64,000 nt of DNA. Origin: Chelonoidis abingdonii (taxonomy: Eukaryota; Chordata; Testudines; Testudinidae). Below, piece after piece: positions 30,101-35,800 of this stretch (position 1 is the first letter of the stretch; each line of letters starts with the position of its first letter). The translations under genes were made by a program, and so were the position numbers. The notes under the pieces were generated by a model. That model was not told the origin of the DNA. It saw only the letters and a list, made by a program, of their open reading frames with translations, and ran no database searches. The stretch covers positions 23,244,576-23,308,575 of the forward strand of contig NC_133790.1 of NCBI RefSeq assembly GCF_003597395.2, written 5' to 3'.

Positions 30101-32449
30101 ATTCCCTCCCCCATAGCCACAGTTATGGGTTTCTGCAGCAGTTCACTGATAAGCACAGAATTTTTCCAGTGATTTCTTAGTAACAGTGAGCTAAGCTTTC
30201 TAAGCACTCCGCCTCAGCACCCTGATTTGAGGAGCTTCCTTGTGTGCTCACTCTGGAAATGTAAACTTAATGAGACTGACCTGTTTGGATCAACTTGGAA
30301 ACTAATGAAATAGCTGTAAACTGAATATGCTGCTGCATAATGAACTGTAATGCTGCAGAATAAATACTTAGCACGTCTTCAAAGAGCCTTGCAAATATTT
30401 ACCCATCTCCCAGGAGCAGCGTAAAGATTAATATCAGCCACGTGTTACTGAGATGGAGGCAGAAAGGCGGAGTTCAAAATGAGGGTCAGAACCCGTGAGT
30501 TCCTGTTTCAGATCCTGTGCTCAGACCACTAGTCTGCTTTCCTCTGCTGGAGAGCAGCCAGCATGAAAGAGGAGTTGGCTGAACTGTCCATTTGAAACTC
30601 TCCATCACTCAGAAGGGCCCTGTGAATAGAAATTCTGGCAGTCTTGTGGGCAGCTGACCAGCTCCGTCCTTGCCTGGACCTGGGTTCAGGCTTTTCTTCT
30701 GCTCAGGAGATGCTGCTCGGCATTCTTCACGCTGCTGCCTGTTTAGTGGGGCCAGTAACTTTTGGGCAGATTCTGTCTTTCTGTTGTTAAAGTAAGGCCA
30801 ATTTCCAGTGTTTGTTTTCAAATGGAGGTGGATGGCTTAATAGTCTCAGCATCAGGCTCCCAGGTACCTGCTGCCTTTGAATGCAGCAAGCAACTGAAGT
30901 TCCTTGCAGTTCACTGTGTGTGAACATGCATGGATATGCACTTACTGTTGCACCCTGCTGGATGCCTGCATGCAGGGCTCAGTTTGGATCTGCCTGTGAC
31001 TAAGTACATGTCCAACCATGCGTGCACATGCATTAGTGTGCATGTCCCTAGGGAGGAAGGATGGTCTGGACGTTCAAGCACAAAACTAGGTCTCAGGACA
31101 TCTGGCTTCTGTTCTTGACTTTGCTGCTGACCTATTGACCCTGCAGAAGTCCCTTAATGGCTCTATCCCTCAGTTTCCTCATCTGTAAAATAGGAGGGGG
31201 GGAATTTCTCCTAACTTCCCATGACTGTAGTGACGGTACAGCCATTAATACCTGCACGGGGCTTCGACAGTGATAACCATTATAGAGAGATGGGTGCCTG
31301 TTAAAAAATCGGTCTCTTAACAGCTTCTTTTCATAGACATTAAAGACCCAGTATCACTTTTGTAAGGGTATGGACTTGTCCCCAGGGTCTTTGCCCAAAA
31401 TTTCTCCCCTCTCCACATTTCTCCAGTGGCTGTCACCTTCTGCCTGCCACTGTATTTCAGTGGTGAAGTGACTCCTGTATGTGTATAGTTTGGGATGCAT
31501 CAAGGAGGGTGCTGTCCCAGGGAATATACATAATATCTGGCATTCTAAATGGGTAATTTAAAAAAAACCTACTGGCCGTCATCTTCTTTTTCACTGAGAC
31601 GAGCGTAACCAGGGCAGATACAGCTAAAGAAATGAAAACCAGACCATTGTGACAAGGTAAAAGGTGCTCCTGATGCCCTGGAGCATAAGGAATTCCAGGA
31701 AAGCCTGGCTTCCCTGCCTGTCACCTGGGTAAGCTGGGATGGGTTGGCTATAAAAGCTGCTGTGGTGGCAGCTATCTCTGTGGATGGAGGTGTTCCCTTC
31801 CCTCCCAGCTTACTGGAAGCAGGAGAGGCTCTGGTGTTGCTAACCAAGTGTTCTCTCTAGTTTTGCTTTTGGGTTTGGATTTTGTGTTAATAAAGCCAGC
31901 CTGGAGTAACGGGACATGAACTATAGTTGAGGGCTTTATTTTCTCTCCCAGCTGCTGTATCTGCCCTGCTTATGCTCAGTAACCCTGTCTCTGCTGGGAG
32001 CCGATCATCTTTACAGCAGTACTTCTGCAGCCCCTTTCTGCTGGATGGAGATGATTCACCCTGGCCACTTCCTGCAGGAGGCAGCTAGGGACATGGCAGG
32101 CGAAGGCATGGATTGTGGAGTTGCCTGTGTCCCCAGCTTCCCAAATCAATCAGTTCCCTTTTGCTTCTTCCTCCTCCTGCAGGAATGTTTCACTCCGTTC
32201 ATCAACGGCAGCTTCTTTGAGCATGACGGGCAGCCCTACTGTGAGGTGCACTATCATGAACGCCGCGGCTCGCTGTGTTCCGGCTGCCAGAAGCCCATCA
32301 CAGGACGCTGCATCACTGCCATGGCCAAGAAATTTCACCCAGAACACTTTGTCTGTGCCTTCTGCCTCAAGCAGCTGAACAAAGGAACCTTCAAGGAACA
32401 GAATGACAAGCCCTACTGTCAGAACTGCTTCCTCAAACTCTTCTGCTAG
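2874..32449 (+). CDS. PXN: Paxillin gene, exon 2 to stop codon (spliced)
   Basis: Paxillin is a cytoplasmic scaffold at focal adhesions; its LD motifs bind FAK/PYK2, vinculin, GIT and parvin, and its C-terminal LIM domains target it to adhesions. The constitutive exons seen are 2874-3100, 3616-3731, 8781-8920, 9124-9325, 10052-10187, 27479-27649, 27999-28172, 28735-28816, 29759-29907 and 32183-32449. Their phases join without a frameshift. They sum to 1,664 nt; adding the usual 13-nt first coding exon, which is upstream of the window, gives 558 residues plus stop against 557 in human alpha. Optional exons lie between 10187 and 27479. The order is LD1-LD5 then LIM1-LIM4, as known for the family. 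Identification is by recognition of the conserved protein. Confidence 0.97.
3101..3615 (+). other. PXN: PXN intron 2
   Basis: A short intron (515 bp) with a gtaagt donor and a cctcag acceptor. No repeat or RNA gene was recognised in it. Confidence 0.85.
3616..3731 (+). CDS. PXN: PXN exon 3: serine-rich linker with Tyr118 region
   Basis: The acceptor is ttcctcag and the donor is AG|gtatcc. The exon enters in phase 0 and leaves in phase 2. It encodes [16 protein letters not shown], containing the Tyr88-equivalent, then a Ser-rich linker, and ends with EEEHVY, the Tyr118-equivalent docking site for SH2 proteins such as Crk. The split Ser codon is completed by the first base of the next exon, restoring the conserved YSFPNK sequence. 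Confidence 0.94.
3988..4117 (+). repeat. MIR SINE fragment
   Basis: It reads like the MIR core: a 'tgcccgtgacttgctatctgat' type sequence, then a 'cttgga.aagt.actt' block and a pyrimidine-rich 'gtttctccagttgta' end. It is cut at the TA where the Tigger-like element begins, suggesting insertion into an older MIR. Confidence 0.5.
4118..5202. mobile_element. Tc1/mariner (pogo/Tigger-like) non-autonomous element, copy 1
   Basis: The left end starts CAGTAACTCCTCACTT and the right end is its inverse (AGTGAGGAGTTACTG). TA dinucleotides flank both sides, the target duplication of this superfamily. The 1,085-bp body has no transposase. A diverged sister copy lies at 13073-14177. The superfamily call rests on the TA duplication and terminal style. 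Confidence 0.65.
5843..6067. mobile_element. MITE with 'ggtatgtctacact'-type inverted ends
   Basis: The left end (ggtatatctaggctgcaata) and the complement of the right end (ggatatgtctacactgcagt) are imperfect inverted repeats of about 30 bp. The body is rich in gcctgagcc-type repeats. This is a palindromic non-coding element typical of turtle introns; the superfamily is not determined. Confidence 0.55.
6086..6592. mobile_element. Second MITE-like repeat ending in gtgtagacataccc
   Basis: The right end is 'gcagtgtagacataccc', matching the end of the neighbouring MITE. The left limit is uncertain. The minus-strand open frame over 6317-6862 lies mainly in this repeat and shows no protein family. 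Confidence 0.35.
6935..7165 (+). repeat. MIR SINE, diverged
   Basis: It has the MIR layout: a 'ttgtgcctcaatttttcctatctgata' core followed by 'gcaaagcactgcaagtgctaagtattgg', the 3' part resembling the MIR tail. It is old and diverged. Confidence 0.5.
7437..8281. mobile_element. hAT non-autonomous element with C-rich minisatellite body
   Basis: The termini are CAGGGGTGGGCAAAC and the inverse of CAAGGGTGGGCAAGC. They are flanked by ggctagag (7429-7436) and ggctagac (8282-8289), a target duplication matching at 7 of 8 bases, as expected for hAT. The interior from about 7900 to 8220 is a degenerate tandem repeat of 'ccctcctgcaccccaactccctgcc' type units. The open frames on both strands are by-products of GC-rich composition. 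Confidence 0.75.
8781..8920 (+). CDS. PXN: PXN exon 4: LD2
   Basis: The acceptor is caacccag and the donor is AG|gtagga. The exon enters in phase 2 and leaves in phase 1. It encodes [12 protein letters not shown] and then LD2 ([16 protein letters not shown]), the best-characterised FAK/vinculin-binding LD motif. The Ser126/Ser130-type SP region before LD2 is retained. It ends in a linker (GFPT) that continues in exon 5. Confidence 0.97.
9124..9325 (+). CDS. PXN: PXN exon 5: linker and LD3
   Basis: The acceptor follows a long T tract (about 9095-9117) and the donor is GT|gtgagt. The exon enters in phase 1 and leaves in phase 2. A Ser/Pro/Gly-rich linker is followed by the conserved [10 protein letters not shown] block and LD3 ([12 protein letters not shown]). 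The linker before EKPKRNGG is the least conserved part compared with mammals. Confidence 0.95.
9326..10051 (+). other. PXN: PXN intron 5
   Basis: A 726-bp intron. It contains a short CR1-like stretch at about 9645-9705 (ccatgaacttacctaattctgttttgaaccc). Nothing else was recognised. Confidence 0.7.
10052..10187 (+). CDS. PXN: PXN exon 6: LD4
   Basis: The acceptor is tttatcag and the donor is AAG|gtgccc. The exon enters in phase 2 and leaves in phase 0. It encodes PAITVNQGE, the [22 protein letters not shown] segment and thus LD4, the GIT/PKL- and FAK-binding motif. The donor is a poor match beyond GT. Read through, the frame continues seven codons to a TGA at 10209-10211. In the standard protein this exon joins the LD5 exon at 27479. 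Confidence 0.95.
11226..12450 (-). mobile_element. CR1 LINE fragment, antisense, interrupted by a SINE
   Basis: The + strand reads the antisense of CR1: '...aaagtcccaatcttttcaatctgtcttcatatgaaagcttctcc', '...cttttttgactgctg', and after the SINE 'cagattttgtcacttggctg'. It is heavily decayed and no coding frame survives. The SINE at 11951-12140 splits it, so it is older than the SINE. Confidence 0.55.
11951..12140 (+). mobile_element. tRNA-derived SINE with CR1-like tail
   Basis: The left part is tRNA-like: an A box (tagctcagtgg) and a B box (gagttcaatcc) at the spacing expected for a pol III promoter. The right part (ggttggactagatgacctcc, then a block ending in tattctatgattctgtg) matches the 3' end of CR1 LINEs, which is what lets the LINE machinery mobilise it. 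This composition is that of the cryptodiran turtle pol III SINE family. It is the main evidence for the host group. Confidence 0.85.
13073..14177. mobile_element. Tc1/mariner (pogo/Tigger-like) element, copy 2
   Basis: It has the same ends as the 4118-5202 copy: left gtaactccttgcttaa, right taagtgaggagttactg, with TA on each side. The internal order is shared ('ttaatgtaaatg', 'gcttggttgaggtg', 'gatgaactagcact', then a GC-rich second half). The left terminal CA is lost. It is non-coding. Confidence 0.65.
14298..15965 (-). mobile_element. CR1 LINE, 3' part with reverse transcriptase fragments
   Basis: On the minus strand two open pieces carry CR1 ORF2. The piece at 15271-15642 has RT motifs [12 protein letters not shown] and [14 protein letters not shown]. 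The codons for the catalytic FADD box lie at 15249-15260, just outside it. The piece at 14498-14971 has the conserved C-terminal [14 protein letters not shown] and [14 protein letters not shown] blocks. Stops and frameshifts break it, so it is a dead copy. It continues to the usual CR1 3' region near 14300. Confidence 0.85.
18582..19640 (+). CDS. PXN: PXN large optional exon (353 codons), long isoform
   Basis: A strong acceptor precedes it (T-rich tract, tttttgcag). It enters in phase 0, matching exon 6, and stays open for 353 codons before its proposed end at SASGQ. The protein is Ser/Pro/charged-residue rich and looks disordered. It contains two LD-like pieces: [17 protein letters not shown] (19218-19268) and [11 protein letters not shown] (from 19578). 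Mammalian PXN models also have a large optional exon between LD4 and LD5, as I recall. Every in-phase way out to the next exon uses a GC donor (CAG|gcaggc); the nearby GT donor gtgaat at 19652 would put the next exon out of frame. Coding status is strong, the exact end is inferred. Confidence 0.8.
19641..20516 (+). other. PXN: PXN intron after large exon (GC-AG candidate)
   Basis: Donor gcaggc and acceptor attcag. An in-frame TGA lies at 19653-19655, so if the donor is not used the large exon ends the protein after GIE. No repeat was recognised. Confidence 0.6.
20517..20783 (+). CDS. PXN: PXN optional exon: basic region with LD-like helix
   Basis: The acceptor is cattcag and the donor is AAG|gtagag; both borders are phase 0 (89 codons). 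It begins [11 protein letters not shown] and includes a basic [10 protein letters not shown] stretch and the leucine-rich [14 protein letters not shown] (20628-20669), which has LD-motif spacing. [13 protein letters not shown] follows. The frame is open only from the acceptor on. Joining SASGQ to IKSVI preserves the reading frame and matches the order I recall for mammalian long forms. Confidence 0.75.
20784..21470 (+). other. PXN: PXN intron
   Basis: 687 bp, gtagag donor and ttctttctag acceptor. Nothing else was recognised in it. Confidence 0.65.
21471..21923 (+). CDS. PXN: PXN optional exon: polyproline and CQTDED region
   Basis: The acceptor is ttctttctag and entry is phase 0 (151 codons). 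It encodes [21 protein letters not shown], a run [14 protein letters not shown] able to act as an SH3/EVH1/profilin ligand, a Ser/Pro segment, and [17 protein letters not shown] at its end. The last piece closely resembles the segment I recall just before the beta-specific exon in mammalian long forms. The exit after PPMQ has the GC donor CAG|gcatgc. The frame stays open after it to a TAG at 22002-22004, so a retained-intron end is also possible. Confidence 0.75.
21924..22609 (+). other. PXN: PXN intron (GC-AG candidate)
   Basis: The donor is gcatgc and the acceptor is actttgcag at 22601-22609. 686 bp of otherwise unremarkable sequence. Confidence 0.5.
22610..22690 (+). CDS. PXN: Candidate PXN optional exon (27 codons)
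   Basis: An acceptor (tactttgcag) is followed in phase 0 by [20 protein letters not shown] and a Pro-rich end at THEK. Composition fits the neighbouring disordered exons. The end is unsure: AAG|gcagga at 22691 or AAG|gcaaga at 22736, both GC donors in phase. No GT donor in phase looks better. It could also be skipped or not real. Confidence 0.5.
22691..23214 (+). other. PXN: PXN intron sequence
   Basis: About 520 bp between two candidate exons. No repeat or RNA gene was recognised. Confidence 0.4.
23215..23268 (+). CDS. PXN: Candidate PXN optional exon (about 18 codons)
   Basis: A good pyrimidine tract and acceptor (tgtctgtttctag) are followed in phase 0 by [18 protein letters not shown]. 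The Pro/acidic composition resembles the other optional exons. The 3' border is a guess: GAA|gcatgt is in phase, and a poor TGT|gttgca lies further on. The frame stays open well past this point, so the end is not fixed by a stop. Confidence 0.35.
23269..24718 (+). other. PXN: PXN intron sequence, no exon supported
   Basis: Short open frames exist on both strands but have no splice borders or recognisable composition. 24205-24305 resembles 27250-27460 (ctgtacagtgcttgcc-type SINE tail), so it is probably an old repeat. Confidence 0.5.
24719..25864. mobile_element. Candidate solo LTR, TGTGAC...GTCACA
   Basis: It begins TGTGACGGGTTGG and ends AATGTCACA, giving the inverted TG...CA ends of LTRs. 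Inside are a TATA-like 'cctatataaag' near 24990 and A/T-rich 'aaataaaataaaatg' sequence near 25180. Four of five flanking bases agree (aagag / cagag). No internal coding region is attached, so it would be solo. I recall this sequence type as common in turtle genomes; the family is not certain. Confidence 0.5.
26352..26408 (+). CDS. PXN: Weak candidate PXN optional exon (SIQTD motif)
   Basis: A weak acceptor (ttatgtaacag) is followed in phase 0 by [20 protein letters not shown], which reads like coding sequence and echoes the CQTDED motif of the 21471 exon. No phase-0 donor was found; the frame stops at a TGA near 26457. It could be a decayed or terminal exon, or chance. Confidence 0.25.
27305..27410 (-). 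repeat. CR1-type 5' fragment, antisense
   Basis: 'gacagtggccaatgccacgtgcttcagaag' and, further on, 'ctgacccagtatggccgttcttatgttc' is the stretch seen at the upstream end of many turtle CR1 copies. It sits about 70 bp before the LD5 exon. Confidence 0.55.
27479..27649 (+). CDS. PXN: PXN exon: LD5 and start of LIM1
   Basis: The acceptor is ttctttgcag and the donor is CAG|gtgagt; both borders are phase 0 (57 codons). It starts FMAQGK, the conserved join after LD4 in the alpha form. It carries LD5 ([17 protein letters not shown]) and then the first zinc-binding cysteines of LIM1 ([11 protein letters not shown]). Confidence 0.97.
27650..27998 (+). other. PXN: PXN intron
   Basis: 349 bp, gtgagt donor and ccctacag acceptor. 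Nothing else was recognised. Confidence 0.8.
27999..28172 (+). CDS. PXN: PXN exon: most of LIM1, start of LIM2
   Basis: 58 codons, phase 0 at both ends; donor GAT|gtgagt. It encodes [19 protein letters not shown], the finger-2 residues [13 protein letters not shown], and the [10 protein letters not shown] start of LIM2. Zinc ligands are all present. The exon border inside LIM2 is at the same residue (ILD|K) as in the human protein sequence. Confidence 0.97.
28173..28734 (+). other. PXN: PXN intron
   Basis: 562 bp, gtgagt donor and acag acceptor at 28731-28734. Nothing else was recognised. Confidence 0.8.
28735..28816 (+). CDS. PXN: PXN exon: LIM2 middle
   Basis: It begins [20 protein letters not shown] and ends FFGPE plus one base (phase 1); the donor is G|gtacta. 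It holds the His and Cys ligands joining the two LIM2 fingers. Confidence 0.96.
28914..29470. mobile_element. hAT-like 5' end followed by C-rich minisatellite
   Basis: The left end 'cagtggtccccaaactgtgggg' is a hAT-type terminus. From about 28990 to 29420 there are diverged tandem blocks of 'agtcgcagccccgctcc..cccatcctcgcccacc'. No matching right terminus was found. The open frames on both strands here are compositional. It lies in the intron within LIM2. Confidence 0.5.
29759..29907 (+). CDS. PXN: PXN exon: end of LIM2, start of LIM3
   Basis: The acceptor is cttggcag and the donor is CGG|gtaaga. It enters in phase 1 and leaves in phase 0. It encodes [18 protein letters not shown], then LIM3 [20 protein letters not shown] and HPECFVCR. 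Confidence 0.97.
31045..31250 (+). repeat. MIR SINE fragment
   Basis: The 'gttcttgactttgctgctgacc' stretch and then 'ccctcagtttcctcatctgtaaaatagg' match the MIR core in sense orientation. Confidence 0.6.
31648..32014 (+). mobile_element. Possible solo LTR with TATA and polyA signals
   Basis: It starts at 'tgtgacaagg', has 'ggctataaaagctg' at about 31748 and 'tgttaataaagcc' at about 31888, and may end 'tttaca'. The TATA-to-AATAAA spacing of roughly 140 bp is LTR-like. No target duplication was found, so it may be another kind of promoter-bearing repeat. Confidence 0.35.
32183..32449 (+). CDS. PXN: PXN terminal exon: LIM3 end, LIM4, stop
   Basis: The acceptor is ctcctgcag and entry is phase 0 (88 codons plus TAG). 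It starts [16 protein letters not shown], then LIM4 [30 protein letters not shown] and the invariant end CFLKLFC. LIM3 and LIM4 direct focal-adhesion targeting in the family. All zinc ligands are intact. Confidence 0.98.
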   Translation, partial: ECFTPFINGSFFEHDGQPYCEVHYHERRGSLCSGCQKPITGRCITAMAKKFHPEHFVCAFCLKQLNKGTFKEQNDKPYCQNCFLKLFC

Positions 32450-33420
32450 ACACATCCTAGCTGGGAACGCAGCATCTTTCTGCCACCTCACTAGGCAGCC
32501 GAGTCTCTCTGACCATTACTGTGATTTAGAAACCTTGCTGGGGCGGGAGGGGGTGGGGGAGGGTGCTAATTGCTGCTCCAGAGAGACGAGATGGACCATT
32601 AAACTGGAAATGCCCATGCTGTGTTTCAGTGGGGAGATGCTGAGCCCCGTCACTGAAGTGTTGTATGATTGTTGACAGCCGAGAGGAGCCTGAGGCTCTA
32701 GCGAGGAGATGCCTTTCTCGAGGAGAGGGCTGGATAAAGTCTGTTGAGTTCAGCCTTGATTCACCTCTGTGAGCCAACATGTGACACTTCCAAACAAAAC
32801 ATCCTGGGCTTTGGTGACACTTCTCTCTCGCTGGGGCATTTAAGTGCTGTGTGACCCAGGCAGTAGCTCTGCTGCCTCTGCATTGCCCGGGCTGTGCATG
32901 GTCGAGTCCTGGGGCACACAGGATTTACTAAGATTACAGCAGCAGCCCCAGAAGCTGTAAAGACCCTGCAGTGGAGTCTTTCCAGTTCAGTAACACTGCA
33001 GGGAATTGATGCCACTTATTTTTAGAAAGGGGGAGTAGGGGCCTACTCTCTTTCTCTAGTTTGTGATTCTCTCCCCCTCCTCAACACACTGGGGCAGGAG
33101 GTGGGGGGAAGAAAACCCCCTCCCTGCTTGAATGGAGTGTCCCATGTTGTGCTAGACACCCCCAACTCCCCAGGAGTGGTTAGAGCAAATGCTCCTAATT
33201 CTGCTGCTCCTGGGAGAGAGGAGGAGACTGGCACCAGTTAATTTTAAAAGAAAATGCAGAGAAATTTGAGGGCCTGGCCCAGCCCTCCCCTCTGAGCGAA
33301 TGTGGCTTATGCTGTGTGTCTGGCCTGCATTTTACTAAGGGAAAGGCCTGAAAAGCCTCTCTAGGTTTTTTGTTTTTTTTTTTAAAGCAAGGAAAAAATA
33401 AAGCTATAGACTTTGTATTC
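32450..33420 (+). other. PXN: PXN 3'UTR (to first polyA site)
   Basis: Non-coding sequence from the stop to just past the first canonical AATAAA. Longer 3' ends are possible since sequence up to about 34.0 kb is free of repeats. The UTR itself contains no repeat that I recognise. Confidence 0.65.
33397..33402 (+). terminator. PXN: Polyadenylation signal AATAAA
   Basis: A canonical hexamer after an A-rich run, about 950 bp past the stop codon, followed by a GT/T-rich stretch (tttgtattccttgttc) suited to cleavage-factor binding. Confidence 0.65.
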
Positions 33421-34159
33421 CTTGTTCATCTTCCTCTTTGCTAATCAGGCCAGCAGTCCCCTCTTCTTTGATACTGTCCTTTTCCTTGCTCTTGATAAAC
33501 ATGTTCTACTGAGAATCTCTAGAGCAATAACCTTTTATATTGACTTACTGGTCTAACAAGTCCCTGAGATCTGGTGTATGTGACACTTGGAGTTTTGCTA
33601 TCGAACTGAATACTGTATGCTTTGATAAAAACTGTGGATTTCTACACTGAGGTTTGAATTCATAACTTACTTACTTTTAATCCTCTTGGTTCTGAAGTGA
33701 TTTTAAGAAAGCTACTTTTTATATCTCAAACTGTGCTGTTCTAGGCAGTGTACCAGTTGTGCTGGTTACTGCACCTGTAACCTCAATGCTTGGGTTTAAC
33801 AAACTGTTAACACGAAGTATTTTCTTTTTAGTGGGGGTTGGGAGGGGTCTGGGTTTTGCAGGGGAAGGGAATGTGACTTGTATTTTTTTCTAGCAAAAGC
33901 AGGTGAGCTGTGAATAGCTCTTTTAATTTTCACAGATCACCTGGAAAGTTTATTTTGTAACCTGTAAACTGCTGTATTTGATTTACCTGCCTTTCTCCAA
34001 AGCCTAACTTCCAGGGTAATATAGTGAGTCTTAATTCAGTGCCACATGCTGCTGAGATGGAGAACTCAAAGTCCACCCTCATGGTTTTATTCCTCTTCAG
34101 CCATCAGAAATGAGAGCAGAGGGTTAACTCGGGAAGGGGAGTTCTCCCCTTAGGTGGGA

Positions 34160-34395
34160 AGGATGGTCCTGGGGCTAAAGAAAAGAGCTGGGAGTCAGGA
34201 GATCTGGAATCTGGTCTTGACTCTGCCACAGACTTGCTGTGTAACCTTAGGCCAGTCACTTAGCCACTCTGTGCCTCAGTTTACCCATCTGCAAAATGGG
34301 GCAATATTCCTGCCTTGTAGGATTTTGAGGTTTAGTTCATTTTGTCAAAGGCACTTTCAGATCTTCAGAAGGAGGGTGCTGTAGAAGGACAAAGG
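34160..34395 (+). repeat. MIR SINE
   Basis: A clear MIR core: 'cttgactctgccacagacttg', 'ctgtgtaaccttaggccagtc', 'ctctgtgcctcagtttacccatctgcaaaatgg'. The tail 'aggagggtgctgtagaagg' follows. Confidence 0.8.
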
Positions 34396-34904
34396 ATTGT
34401 GTTAGAAACAACCCTACAGTGTTCTACACTAATGGCCAAAGTGGTGCAGTGGGGAAGAGGGTTTTAAAATATGACTCTAGAATATTATAGATCTTTGGTT
34501 ATTAAGGCATGGCACATTAGGGGGTTACAGTGTTCAAAATGGAAAAGGCATAGGGAGTTCTGGGATTAACTGTGTAAGAAACAAACCCTCACGTTAACCG
34601 AGGGATCCTAGCTTACTATTTTAAATAACCTTAGCTCAATGCTTCACTACCCCACTTGAATAAGTGGAACTGTTTTTCACTGGTTTCCCATACAAATGAG
34701 CCTCAGTCTGTGGTTGTGAAAGCAGGGTTTTGTGGAACAAGTGGTAAAACAAAGCTACTCCAGCTGGGCTGAACATAGCTTTTGGAAAGTTCACAAGGCA
34801 AGAAACTGTCTAAATTGTCATTTTGGAGTTGAAATTAGTTTTACTTAAAATTGGGATTTCTGAACTTCCTGCTAAATTGACACTTGTTCTGACCCCGCTG
34901 GTTG

Positions 34905-35105
34905 GAAGAACGGTCCTGTGTCCAGTGCACAGGACTTGGAGTGGCTCTGCCATTACCTTCTGTGCCTCAGTTTCCTTATCTGTAAAATTGGGATAATACT
35001 TAACCTACCTCACTGGGGTGTTGAGGCTTAATTCAGAGATATTTCTGATGGGGCTTTGAGACCCTTGGAGGGAAGGTGCTGTAGAAGGGGAAAATCTTGT
35101 TACAG
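34905..35105 (+). repeat. MIR SINE
   Basis: 'ctctgccattaccttctgtgcctcagtttccttatctgtaaaattgggataatac' matches the MIR core. The tail resembles that of the preceding copy (ggaaggtgctgtagaagg). Confidence 0.75.
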
Positions 35106-35555
35106 TATCCCAGTGTCAGAGCAAAACCATTTCATCCCCTTTTTAATAATGGTTTAAGAGTCTCCATGACCATTACTGCCTTAGCAAAATGTTGAGTGCT
35201 TTCCTGATAAATTGGGATTTAAACTGGTTTGGGGATGGCTCCTCTGCTCATTGCTGCCTCCAAATGTTACTTTCCCTCAGAATGGCTGCTGCCAGTAGGA
35301 GGGTCAGAAATACCCATTTTAAATTTCCGAATTTCAAGTACAGTTTAGACTTGAACATTTGAAATGCTGTACAGAGCAAACTGGGGAAAGGGATGTGTTA
35401 AGATCGCCCTGGGTGATTAGCAAGCAGACTTCACAGATACTGATGGTGCTAAAGTGCAGACCAGCAAGTTGTACTACTGCAGCGTTGCAGGTAGTGGGAT
35501 GTGTTCCAAGGAGTGGTTGGGGAGAGGTTAGGCGAGAATGTGCCTTGGGAAGGCT

Positions 35556-35800
35556 GAGGCCGTGGCTACACTGACACTTTACAGCGCTGCAACTTTTGCA
35601 CTCAGGGGTGTGAAAAAAACACCCCCCTGAGCGCTGCAAGATACAGCACTGTAAAGCCTCAGTGTAAACAGTGCCGCAGCGCTGGGAGTGCGGCTCCCAG
35701 CGCTGCAAGCTACACCCGTAGAGGATGTGGAGTACGTGCAGCGCTCTCCCAGCGCTGGTGCTGCGACCACACTCACGCCAGCGCTTTGAAGTTTCAAGTT
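35556..35800 (+). mobile_element. MITE (cgtggctacact type), copy 1
   Basis: It begins 'gaggccgtggctacactgac', then 'tttacagcgctgcaac' and 'caggggtgtgaaaaaaacacc', with many 'agcgctgg' palindromes. It matches the reverse complement of 39520-39818. The right terminus is missing. Confidence 0.65.

Larger units (their letters stand above)
29908..32182 (+). other. PXN: PXN last intron
   Basis: 2.3 kb, gtaaga donor and ctcctgcag acceptor. Contains a MIR-like stretch (31045-31250) and an LTR-like segment (31648-32014). 30000-31040 shows nothing I can name. Confidence 0.75.
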